A DNA stretch of 64,000 bases from Agrocybe praecox (Eukaryota; Basidiomycota; Agaricomycetes; Agaricales; Agrocybaceae). The position numbers and the translations under genes are program-made. The number at the start of each line of letters is the position of its first letter. Position 1 is the stretch's first letter. The stretch lies in the NCBI GenBank assembly GCA_964017145.1, contig OZ024849.1, positions 2,604,001 to 2,668,000 on the forward strand, given 5' to 3'. Of this stretch, positions 45,170-56,803 are shown in pieces. The notes beneath the pieces are model-generated. The model ran no database searches. It worked only from the letters and a program-made list of their open reading frames with translations, and was not told where the DNA came from.

Positions 45170-48100
45170 TTATATTTGAGCCTTTACCTTGGCTGCGGTT
45201 TCTAATTGAGCGAAAGATCCACTTTTCAAGCACATATTCCTAAATATGCCATTGTCTTTGTTTATCAAGTTCCAGGGGGTATCGAATTCCATGATCTAAT
45301 TTCGGAGAATAATCAGTGGTCAAAACCTGTAAAGCAGGGATGCACGCCTACTTGTCCTTTATCCAAAACGATTAATCTATCGTAGTCGATGACTGTACGA
45401 AGACGATGGGCAACTGGATTTGGGCATCAGCATTATATTAATTACTGCAAGAGGGGGTCAAGTCTTACCTGTTAAAAGTAGTGAATCAATAAAAATTTCC
45501 CGTATAGTAGCTTGGATTTTAGCATCAGTAGCAAAGTCAATACTACTGGTAGCTTCATCTAACACAATAATGGAACTTCGGCGAAGTAGGGCACGGGCCA
45601 TAGCGATTAGTTGCCTTTGGCCTTGGGAGAAATTAGTTCCTCCAGCAGAAACCTTCGTATCAAGAGACACAGATGTTTTCGAATCGACTTCCGTAGTAGT
45701 AGTCGACGCCGAATCAACCATAGGCTCTCGGTCAGTAGCAGTTGGGGTTGACGGCCTAGATGGGTTGCGAGATGATGCACTCTGGTCCCTGGAGGTTCTC
45801 TCTGAGCTATCCGTAATCACATGCACGCGACGGAGCACGTCGAGACATTCAGAGTCCTCATGTTCGCCTAAGACGATCTTAACACACAAGCACACCAAAG
45901 AAATAGGTATGGACTTACCGAAAGGATCTAGGTTATTGCGCAGAGTTCCGGAGAATAAAGTCGCATCCTAAATTTGATATGTAATCATATTGCTAATTCG
46001 ATGCAAAAGCACGAACCTGAGGTATGAACGTCTGCGTGGTCCTTAATCAGCCTAATCTGTTTGCACATCAATGAGGAATTAATTACTTACAAGTCTTGAG
46101 CGCAGGTCATGAACGCCAATGGTCGAGATGTCAATTCCATCGATAACAATCCGCCCACTAGTGGGATCGACCTAAAATAGTCATCAACTTCCATTCAATG
46201 CTAATTCAAAGAAACATCTCACAAATCGCAGAATACTCATAGCTAAAGTCGACTTTCCACTCCCTGGGATGGATACAGTAAGTTCCGGAAGGCATAGAAT
46301 AAATCGGGATGCTAACCTGTGCGGCCCAAAAGACCAACTCTTTCTCTAGCCTTTAGCGTAAATGAAACATCGTGCAAAACGGCCGGTAAGTCAGGAGCGT
46401 ATTTAATTTCCAGGTTCTCCACTGTGATGAGAGAATCCTGATTCGAATTGGAAGGCCAATATGCCGGTACACGATTGGATTCGATCACAGCAGGAGGCTC
46501 TTGAGGAAGGTCAAGACTAGAGACATCTGCTGAGTATTTGTTAAATTTGATATGGGAGAAACTCAACTATTCAACAACGCATTCTACCGAGCTGTTAATA
46601 GAGTCAGATGAAATCCGCGAGCAAACTAGGTAAAACATACTCCAAGTCCAATTCAAGGCCTGTTTTTAAAAAAGTTAGAATTAGGCATTATTATATTCAT
46701 TTAAAAGCGGCGTACCAGTCCAGAACCGACAAGCCCAATACACTTTAGTCAAGGTAAAATTTAGTATCTATCCCAAGAAAAGGATTTCATAAAATATACC
46801 AGAAGAAGTGAAAGCCATTGCACTGGTTATGCACAGTCCAGCGAGCCCAGCGCCGTTGCTCAAGGTCGCAATGGAGAAGACACTGGTCACAAGAACCGAT
46901 AAAGCACCCAAGGCATCAAAGTTAAGCAACAACCAGCGATTTGTCATCCCGAAGCTGTACCACATCTATCGAAAGGTTGGGAGTGTGATAACCAGGATCA
47001 AACCAAGCATCTACCTTTGTGGTCGTGTCAATCTTCAGGTGTAAATTGTTCAAGAAGCGTTTTTCCACAGAGAAAGCTCGGACAGTGACGATGCCTTCGA
47101 GTAATTCACCGAAGTCCGAGAAAATTGGAGATAGGGAGTTGGATTCCATTCTGCGTAAGTCTCGTCCGGTGTTGAGATAACCAATAGCCAGAAAACGATA
47201 CGCGAGACCAATGAAAAGAGCAGGAACAAGGAAATACGGGAAGACGACGCTAATAAAAGTCAGTTGAATTGAATATACGCGGTCTGTGTAAGCAAGGCAC
47301 ATACCTGACTGTAATTATCGAGGCAAAGAAACCAGTGAGGGATGAGTTCACTGCTTGAAGAGATCCGGCGAGCGAAGAGTCGATGGTTTCAACATCTTTA
47401 CCGAAACGATTAAACATCCGCCCTATTTATGATGGTGTCAGATTTGAACGTTGAACTTCGAGATGCTACATGAAAAGACTTACCTTGAGGTGTTGTATCG
47501 TGGAATCGGAAAGTGGCATGAACAATGGTAACGAGCAGTTGTCTATTAATCCGTTGTATAGGAAGACTACAGTGAAATAATAATAAACCGCTTACTTGAA
47601 CAAAATGCGGGATGCACGGAGGGGAGGGCATCTCATTTCTGAGATTGAAATCCGCGGGACTGTTCGCGGGACTGTCCCCCAAACAATTGACTTTGGTGCG
47701 TGACAGTGGCATTCGGAGTCGTCATCACCACCGACGCTCAATTGCCCGAACGGCTGCTTTGCGAACGTTGTCGAGCAAGCGGGCCGACCATTGCGGCGCC
47801 CATCCTCGACGCAATGTTGCTACAGAGTAACTGACGGAGTAACTGATACCGAAGCGAAGGCTCACCTGTGCCGGAGGGTAATTTCGAAGGACTCGCCATC
47901 GGACACTCATGGGAGTTTGGCAGCATTGGGGGAAATCCAAAGACACAGCAAGAAATTGCTGCTCTGCGAACTACAGGCGGACCAATACTGTTACCGACGT
48001 CAAGCACGACGTCGACGTCGAACGAGTGGCATACACGGCACACCGGGCGTCGGCGAGGGCACCGTCTTTGCGCATTGTTGTGACCCTTTAGAAACGGTCC

Positions 48101-51100
48101 GGGGGATAATGCTGAAGACAGTCCGGCGGTGCATAATCTCAGAAATGGGATTTCTTGACGGAGGGCACCTGTATATTGCACGATTACCGAAAGAACGCTG
48201 ACAAGGGCGCTAGCTAAACCAATACATGCGTAGATCCCGAGATAGAAAAATGGATGTTCAGATGCATTTGGGAATTCCATTCTGGGCACGGATATTCGAT
48301 TGAAGGTGTGATAATGATTATGCTGGAACTGGTGTCCATCCATAGACAGTTCATGTTCATTCGACGAGAAAGTTTTGAATTCATAATATGCAGGAGCTGT
48401 TGTATCCGTCTTGTACGCTTCGCCCCACGTCTGTTTTTATCATGTCAGCTATGTACAAGGATCCCATGACAATTTCAAGATATATCCAAACCTTGATCCA
48501 CAATTTCTCTGTAACACCTAAAGCCTGGACCACAAGTAAGATGACGAACAAGAACGCCCATGTCCAGTAAGATCTGCAAGGAAAAATTCGCCTAAATATT
48601 TCACAGCGTTTTAAGAGAGTGGCAACCACGTACGAGGCTTTGAGATAACTTTTATAAATAGACCATTTGACACCTCCGGTCTCTCTATGTTCTTCCTTAA
48701 TGAGTTTCTTGGGCTTCTTGGTAGCATCGGGGGTATTAGCTGCGTCTCCGGTTACTTCTTCAACAGCTGCGGCTTCAGCTTGTATGATTTCTTCTTTATG
48801 AGTATCGACCGCAGCGTCTTGTTCGATCGCCTCCAAGACACCCTGGGCTCGAAGCTCCTTTACCGTACCTTGAGTGTCAATCCGACCATCCAACATACGG
48901 ACAAGGTAATGCGCTCCAGGTAGAACTAAGTCAACGTGATGCGTAACCAGAACCTTAACACCAGTTGAGTGGCGAACATCAAACGCTGAATTAAATAAGA
49001 CGTACAACTGTTCTGTTTGCGAGAAGAGGTCCACGAATGAGTTTATCGTAAAGGAATCTTGATGTATGGCTATCGACTGCGCTCAAAGGATCGTCGAGAA
49101 GGACGTATTTAGTCCTGGCGTAAACAGCTCGGGCAAGGGCTACTCTTGCTTTCTGGCCACCTGACAAGCTTACTCCTCTGCAGATGACCGTGTATCAGAT
49201 AATAACCAATGTCTAGGAGAGATATGTTTTCATACCTGGCTCCAATCTCCGTCGCGTCACCATCTTCCAGCATCTCTAGGTCAGGCTTAAGAGAGCAAGC
49301 CTCAACAACTTGATTATATCTTTCCTCATCGTAAGGATATCCAAAAAGGATGTTATCCTTGATAGACTGATGTCTTGACCAAGGTGTTTGCGCCGCGTAG
49401 GATATACAGTGCATGAGGCCATTTTCGTCTATCCTGGATGGTTCTTTTGACATGATAATTCTTCCAGACAATAACGTTAATTCACCAAGAACGGCCATCT
49501 AGTGGTGAATAAGCTCGATGTCAGACACGGGCAATTATTCAACTTACCAGTAATGCCGTTTTTCCTGACGCAGTGGGTCCAGTCACGACCGTGAGTTTAT
49601 CAGGTGTGAAGATAACTGAAATGTCCCGAAGTTCAAAAACTCGATCGCCGGATTCTCCGACGCTCCTATTTGATACAGCGTCTTCTATAACAGTTCCAGA
49701 ATTTTCTCCATTCACACTGGGTGGTGCGGAAGAAGGGTGTTTGGCAACCTTCCCCTTGTCGGCCTCTGGGGACTTATTGACTGCATTCCACTTAAAGGTC
49801 GCTTTTTCTAGACCAAGGCCTTCGTCATCACCTCCAGGTAAGAGTGGTTCCGAATAATCTTTTTGAGAGACGAGACTTGGTCTGTCACTTCCTCTTCCTC
49901 GAGGTATACTGCAATACGTTTTAGAGCAACGCCGGTCTATATACGAAATATTAGACGCGTCCCAGAAAAGCATAATGGAACAATAATGAATACCTGAAGG
50001 ATTTGGACTATCAACGCTGGAACAGCATTGAGCGGTTGCCTTGGTTCGAAGTCAACTTACATACTTTGATGATTCTCGTTGATACATACCTAACCATATT
50101 GAATAATGCAATTGCCTGTGATAATGGCGATTAGTACCATATACGAAGTAAATGAGGTCAACGTACAGTAAATGCTGTGCCAATGGTAAGTTCGTTTCCT
50201 TGAAGAACGTAAGCCGTGAATGCGATGATCGAAACGAAGATTGGGGCACATATCCAAAGGAGGTAAAACAGGACAGAATTAACGCGAGCTAGTGGAAAAT
50301 CGGCCTCGAGTCAGGTAAATGGTCTTTCATGGACGAACATTTGATCATCCACTTCATTTCCACTTCACGAGCGTCAAGAGCCTTGCCAATCCATCGTTCT
50401 TCCCATGCAAAAAACTTGATAAATTTAACCTGGTCCAAATTATGAGGCATTTGTACCGGACATTTTCAAAATGACTAACCGCACCAATGAGTTCATTGAG
50501 GATGCCCATTCGCTTGTCACGCGCAGCTAAAACTCCTTTCTGGATTCTGATGCTCCGGCGTGAAATGTAACTGTTGAGTGGCCAACCGATGATTAAAACG
50601 ACAAATCCAGCAAAAGCGCTAAGACCGAGCAACCTGCGTTCGGTTAGTAGGAAAATGATATAGATACAGCGCATATAGACCGAGCTAAACTTGATGAAAA
50701 CCGGTCTTGACTGCATTGTTGGACTCATGTTCCAGACATCGTGTCCATTTAGCGTTGTATTTGTTCCCTAGATAAATCATCAAACCGAATTTAAAATCTG
50801 TGTGGTATTACTTACACGTTTGACAAGAGGGTAGACCCAGCTGAAGGTGATCCATGCCCAAAGGCTCGTGTAGTCTTCAGGTGAAACCGAATATCCCTGT
50901 AGGAATTATAAGATCGTGGCATGAGGCAATCCAGGAAACGTACTATTTATTTTACATCCACATCACTGCTAGGGATTCCTATAGGCATTGTTACAACCAC
51001 ACCCAGGAGCATGGCAATGGCAAGAAGGTTTGCCACAAGCCCAAATATTACTATCTTCGATGGTAAAGGTGCCTTTAAAACGGTGTGGTCGAACAATACA

Positions 51101-51631
51101 CCACCTAGTTGAAGGATTGCAGCCAACAAAAGAGCCAAGTAGAGGGCGAACATGTCCAACGGAGAAGTAGCCGTCGGTCGTGCGATGGGACGAATGATGG
51201 TGTACAACCATGAAGGTGCGAGCAGGAATGAAAGTACTCCTCTAACAATATCGTCCGGATTGTTGTAAAGTTGATTAGACCCATACGCTACCCAACAAAA
51301 ACTCTCCGCTATTCCAACGAACGCGAACATGATTGTGCGCCATAACGGCAGAACTCTGTTGATTTCCAGCACCGTTTCCGCCTCCTCTCGGTTGAAAGGT
51401 TTGTTTCCTGATGCTGCGTTGATGTCTATTGCCTCTGCTTCATGGAGAGTGAGGTAATTCTTGAAGGGTGAACCGATAATGGCGAAAAGACGTCTTGCGG
51501 GTCGAGTTACCGGAATCGAGAACAAACAGTGAGAAAACGATTGCTGCGGGAACAAATGCATTCCAGGAAGCTCTAATACAAGCACTCCGGAAGTCCAAAG
51601 GCCCATAGTCTCCGCATAGACCCATTCGCAT
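45170..51631 (-). CDS. ABC transporter, ABCC (multidrug-resistance-associated) type, probably disrupted
   Basis: A full-length ABCC exporter: TMD0, TMD1, NBD1, TMD2, NBD2. The N-terminus from ATG 51631 reads [17 protein letters not shown]1 has Walker [12 protein letters not shown], the Q-loop region AAQTPW, signature [14 protein letters not shown], Walker [14 protein letters not shown] and the H-loop VTHHVD. TMD2 has [14 protein letters not shown] and [13 protein letters not shown]2 has LLGRTG then [55 protein letters not shown] and [14 protein letters not shown], with a Ser/Thr-rich insert between the D-loop partner and the signature. Many exons of 50-300 bases. Two lesions are visible: a one-base frame change near 51540 in TMD0, and a 534 bp inverted-repeat element inside a TMD2 exon. 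Unless spliced out, the second stops translation soon after TGALR. Confidence 0.88.
47624..48157. mobile_element. MITE-like element in the ABC transporter exon
   Basis: The ends are inverted repeats sharing CATTTCTGAGATT and a following (C/G)GGACTGT block. An 8 bp duplication, ACGGAGGG on the plus strand, flanks it (47616-47623 and 48158-48165). Removing the element with one copy gives the transporter segment [12 protein letters not shown] in frame, which then splices cleanly to [15 protein letters not shown]. There is no transposase in 534 bp. The 8 bp duplication points to an hAT-type partner. Confidence 0.82.
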
Positions 51632-52741
51632 TTCGTCAGTCAAAGATACTTATGTGAGAGATGCAGAAAGCGCTTGTGAGTTTGTGAATTGTGTTGTAAA
51701 CTGAAAAACCGCCGTCTTTCGACAGGCGGAAAACACTCAGATAGGAAAGAACAGGAGAGAACAGGATTCAAGATGCGTCGTGTTGTGTACAGAAAGAAAC
51801 CGGTGAAGGTGAGCGTAAGCTAAACAAAAAAAAAGAAAGGGGCGACGCGCATGTACGTCAAACATGCGCAAATAGGGCTGTGAGGCAGCAGCCTTATAAT
51901 TACATAAATACTCGTATCGTACCACCGGACCGCTTCCCGGCTCTCACGCAAGTACATAGAACAAACAAAAAGTTTGCCATTTCTTCATCCGTCTTTGACT
52001 CCCATTGCACATGAAACTAAATGTTTAAAACATGAGGTTGAGGTCCGGGTGACTAGATTACGACTAGCTAGCATAAGGAGGTGCGACGCCGAACCAATAG
52101 GACCGGGCTCACAATTCAAGTATAATTACACGCCCGTCGCCCGTCGGCTCATGGGCAAGGAGAAAGTGACGTGCTTTGATGCGCACTGCCGCGCTATAGG
52201 GAAAATTTTGGTATTTGTTGAGTACTTGACAGAAACAATGTATTTTTCTGGGAGACTCTCTCAGAAAAAAATTAAGTTGGTTTTTCGAGTTCCCGCGACC
52301 TTTCAAGTCGATATTTAGGTGCTCTCTCTCGAGACTGTACCAGGTGTAAGTCCCTGTTCTTCTCTTGCTTGTTTAGCGCCAAGTTGACACATATGACGTA
52401 GTTCTATTTTTAGCGCGATCGACATGAAATCGGCGACTTCGTTCCTCAGATTGCAAGAAATCTGGCCAGCGACTTCGGAAAACCACTTTTCCTTTGGATA
52501 CACGAACGACCGATCCCCATCCCTGGTTAGTCATCTCCCTCTCCCTCTTGCATGGTCCTTCTGCCCTTCGAGGTGGAGAGACTATGTCAGTATATACTCA
52601 AAACCCACCAAAATAGTAGCGTTAGTTCTCTCAAATTTTACACGTTAACCATTTTATAATACGATTTTTGCCATGTACGTATAGTTAGTACAGTCAATCT
52701 CATGACACTAAGTGACGAGAAATAGAATCATATCGAGGAAG
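51632..52741. other. Intergenic, no gene seen
   Basis: Promoter side of the ABC transporter and spacer up to the duplicated 7-TM fragment. Short open frames at 51974-52318 and 52424-52648 have no support. Confidence 0.4.
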
Positions 52742-52744
52742 ACT

Positions 52745-53418
52745 AACAAATAATACGCCTGTCCGTATCCAGGAGTCCTTTGGAAAGTGTGGGCATCAAC
52801 TCCCCGAAGATAAGATAGCTCATTCCATACTTATGGGACAGGTATATCTTCGCTCCCGACACTAGTCTTGCAGAGACAAAAATGTAGGCAATGTATATCA
52901 GGGGTCCAACAAAAGAGGCAGAGACGTAACTGGCCACGGAAGTGATTAAACAAGGTTTTTCCTGAGAAACATCCACAGCCGCTGTGCCAGATATTAGTGT
53001 GGATAAAGCGCCAGTTAGTAACATCCACAAGATCGTAAACGTTCCTGTCAGGTATGCGTCCCTTTGGAATACGCTGCGAACTCTGAGCAAGATCATCAAG
53101 GACGTTGTGGACACTGATATTAAAGACAGTGCGGTTTGTGCTTCATGAATTTTACGACAATCTGTTGATGGTATTACTGCACACAGCGCATGAGCAGTGC
53201 ATTGTACCCCTCCATCGTCCAATGAAAAACGGCATCGATGAGAAGAATCGATAACGTTGAAGCTCTAAAGCCTAATCAGCGGCGGTAACGCAGGATATCG
53301 AAGGGGACTGCTTTGAAATAAAAATAACAAACCATGCGAGTGATTCTCTCTCCGACGTACGCACCAGGCGCAAATCTCTCCTACATGTATTTAGGATATC
53401 CCATGTAACGACCTAGCG
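52745..53418 (-). pseudogene. Truncated copy of the 7-TM gene
   Basis: This block is a near copy of 41660-42360: AHALCAVIPSTDC, LLRVRSVFQRDAYLTG, DVSQEKPCLITSVASYV and FGELMPTLSKGLLD are all present. The copy starts and ends abruptly, lacks the first exon and the last helix and tail, and has lost a base in the sequence after GLLD, which shifts the end of the reading frame. Six bases encoding part of the helix IYISFAYIF are also gone. It cannot give a complete protein. Confidence 0.8.
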
Positions 53419-54122
53419 CAAATGTAGTAAATTCTGCCAGTTGGTACCCGGAGGCCTGTGGGGTGGAAATGCCAGATAGTGGTAAGGACATATCTAATTG
53501 AACACTGTGGCGTTATCTAGTGTGATTGATATGACTTACTAAAACAACAGAAACCATCTTCGATCCGCAGTCTCAGAGATTAAGCAAAAATTCTGCGTGT
53601 GACATGGTTCAGCTTTTGTCTTCTGCAACTACTCGAAAGGAGAGGAATCAGAGGATGCCTCCCAAATTTGGACCTGCGAAAGGCTTCGATGATGAGAAAG
53701 TGCGGGGACAGCACTGGGCAAGAAAATCACGGGGGAAACGAGAGCAACATTGGACAGTGACACGAAGTACAGGAGTTGACGGGTGTGGACGGTTCGAAAT
53801 AGTCGAAATAATTCCAAGTCTTGTGTGACAAGGTGACCCTACTAAATCTCGGCTGCGGAGTTCGACAGCTAACGGCTGGTCACGAGCCTAGATATAAATG
53901 GATCATAAGATACTCGGCAAGATGCGGCAGTACAGCCTCAGGGACAATTACATTCCATATTCCCACGGGCTCTCCACTCATGTTGCGGCGATTGTTCATT
54001 AACAAGGGCCTGCTTTTTTCTGAACCATCACCTGCCAATCCTTCATTCAACATCAAACGAGCTCGACGCTGGTCAGAGAGCTTATTCACAATCAAACTTC
54101 TTCAAATTACTCCGAATAAACC
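53419..54122. other. Spacer with a repeated block
   Basis: Contains the block at 53895-53960 (AAATGGATCATAAGATACTC) that also occurs near 43625. The open frame at 53604-53828 has no support. The end is the upstream region of the small membrane protein gene. Confidence 0.4.
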
Positions 54123-54730
54123 ATGGCTAGCTGGTACGGACCCTGAGACTCCTTTAATACCCGAGAAATACTGACGTTTCTTCTGAATTCAATAGGGTGG
54201 ACTTCCTTTCTCTTATTGTGGTTAGTGTGCTTTCTCTGAGACGATAAAAACCACTTAATAACTCTCGGAAAGACAGTTTCTGTGTGCGGAGGGATCATCT
54301 ATGGTGTTGTGGTCGTGATACAGTCGATTAACGATGGATTGAAGTCGACGAAAGAATCGTATGTGGAACTTCTGTCTTTGAAGCCGAGATGAGGCGTCCT
54401 ACTTACGGAAACACTTAGGTTAAAACAAAGAGGGGTTGACGTCTCAGCCTCAGGAGTCTCTGTAAAGACATCGAAACATTTCGGTAGAGAGGATTATGTC
54501 GATGCAACACAGAGGTACGTTTCCTCGTCCCGTTTGCCATTACTTCAGGCACTCATAGCAACCTCAGAGGGATTGTTAAAGCGATGGGTGCGGCCTCATT
54601 CAAACGAACCGATTCCACCGGTTCTTCACCAGCGCCAAAGATGGCCCGCGAATCCTCTTCGTCAAGTGTAAAATCGGCCGGCAGTGAAGAAAAGCAGAAG
54701 AAAAAGAGTATTTTTGCGAAGAATAAATGA
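54123..54730 (+). CDS. Small single-pass membrane protein, conserved hypothetical
   Basis: Five small exons (54123-54133, 54196-54220, 54273-54358, 54419-54514, 54568-54730) join in frame to 126 residues. A hydrophobic segment lies at about residues 4-31 (WVDFLSLIVTVSVCGGIIYG and on), so the protein is an N-terminal membrane anchor with a cytosolic tail. The middle holds LKQRGVDVSASGVSVKT, FGREDYVDATQRGIVKAMGA, a pattern I believe recurs in other Agaricomycetes as an unnamed family. The tail is Ser-rich and ends KKKSIFAKNK. Function unknown. It is too split for simple open-frame finding, but every junction is a GT/AG pair in phase. Confidence 0.75.
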
Positions 54731-56803
54731 ACGACCACCCGCCTGACTCTCTATCACTACTACCACCCACCCGATATGATGTGTCTTCACATCCCCCATT
54801 CATGCGCGCACACGCTCCGTGCGGAAAGGGAACGTGTTATCAAAACACAGCCTTCGCGACTGGCTTCGTCGTCTCTTCGTTCAATGTTTCTAACTTATAA
54901 AATTCAGTCGCTCATTTTCCTACTCTCTAGAGTCTGTATGGTCATTACATGTATCTTGTATTTATTCGCTGATATGGACTCTTTCTCCCCCTACTTACTG
55001 ACCAAACCAGTTATCTGAAGGTGTGGACGTTGTGATCGACCTCTATCAGAATGCTTTAACATATCTTCCGATTTTTTGGTCGAAAATCTCTCCGCGGCCT
55101 ATATATATGATAGCCGGGGCAATGCTGATCGCTGGTGCATGATGCTTGAATCCGTTCAAGCAGTGTCCAGGCGGTCATTTGCTGATCGCTCTCCCTACTT
55201 GGCTCAAATACTGGCGCATTGTTTTGTCCATACATCACATATATCATTGATGCTTTCATTCAGACACTTGTTGGATTTGAGGCTTGAATCCTGTACGTGA
55301 CGGTTTTCCGAGAATCAGCCGTGACTACCACGTTCGTCTTTGTTTCGCAGATTGTGATTAAAGAACATACGGATGTAGAAGGACGTCTAATTATCGGGCA
55401 CGTATGCGGTACAACCTTAATTATCCTTTCATTTTACAATGAAGTGATGATCATTCGATTAATTTGTCGGCCGTTGATTACCAGGCTCCAGCTCATGATA
55501 TAACTCCGCAGCCTCTGCGACAAGAGTGCTGTGTCATTTGGTATAAATAAGAAAGCCCTCTTCCACTGCTCCTGGCCATGATCCTGGCTAATCCCGTAAT
55601 ATATACAACTTGTGGTTAAACTTGTTGTCTTAGATTCATAGCTACGGGAACTCCAATAAACTTTGCCTACCGAACAAAGATAAGAAAGTTATCGATAGAG
55701 ATGCCTTCCGATACCTCTAAGCCGAAATGATGGAGATGGCTTGTGCCATCCTGAGCGACAAAAATCCCGGATCATAACAACTCAACAACGCGCCGGCATG
55801 ATATGCCGCGATGGCACAGATATGGAGGTGTTTTCATGTGTGGGGTAGCTCGCTGAAGCTGAAGGTTGACGTGGGGATTCAACACTGCTCTTATACACAC
55901 TAGAAGTTTGTGAGTGCCAGTCCTAACTTCCATGAATTATATCGTTTTAAACAAATGGAATTTAGTCCTTGCTATACTTGGCGGGGTTCTGAAAGTATGC
56001 TTCCATTAAAACCTAGTTTCGACACCTCAAACCCAGAAAAGCTTTGAACGTCGTCGAGGGTACCTTGAATGTCCTGCCAACGATAATCACAAGCTCAACA
56101 GCAACTTTCATAGTTTGGAAAATCATTCATTTATCTGTCCGAAGAGTCACCAAGCATAGTTCTAGGGTACACTACAGCCGAATATCTGACATTCTCATCC
56201 AATCGTCAATGCTTTACCCGTGAGTCGCTAACCATCACCTGTGCCGCCATCTGCGACGCGACTTTGTTCTAAATACGACGGCGGTTGCTTCTGCGTCGGT
56301 CCTAAATTTCACTGACTATCTGCTCAGTCTAGACGTCATTATTACAGTAATTGTTGAAGATCTAAAATAGGGAGCAGGCGCTGGCATGTTTTACCAGGCC
56401 TTGTACCAACAATAATGGTGGCTCGACTAATACTTGGAATCGGAGAAAAGTCTTCCTGAATCAGGACATTACCTGCAAATCTAATGAACCAGAGAATTCT
56501 AATAGTGAGCCACGCGACAACAAAAATAAAGTGGTCCAGACAGGGAGCATACTACTTCAAGAGAATACGGTGCCGCAACAAGCAAACTCGGAGGTTGTCT
56601 GATTACATAAATAATAGCTATGCGTATATATATATTATAGGCGCACCTCTTATATCGAAATGTGAAAATATTTTGCGTGTGTAGAAGAATAAGTAGAAAT
56701 GACAATAATGCTAAAAGTAGTAAAAATGTACGAAAATGGGTATAAAAAGAGATCCTGTCTATTTTAAGCATAACTCTTTCCCGGCACGGGCGCACCCGTC
56801 AAA
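54731..56803. other. Intergenic, no gene seen
   Basis: Two kilobases without a gene that I can support. The open frames at 55297-55503 and 56484-56684 lack motifs, and the sequence before 56804 is 3' flank of the chitin deacetylase. Confidence 0.4.

Noticed and set aside
47738..48343. 201-residue minus-strand open frame in the ABC gene
   Set aside because: Its first 65 or so codons are true TMD2 sequence, but the rest is read-through into the inserted element.
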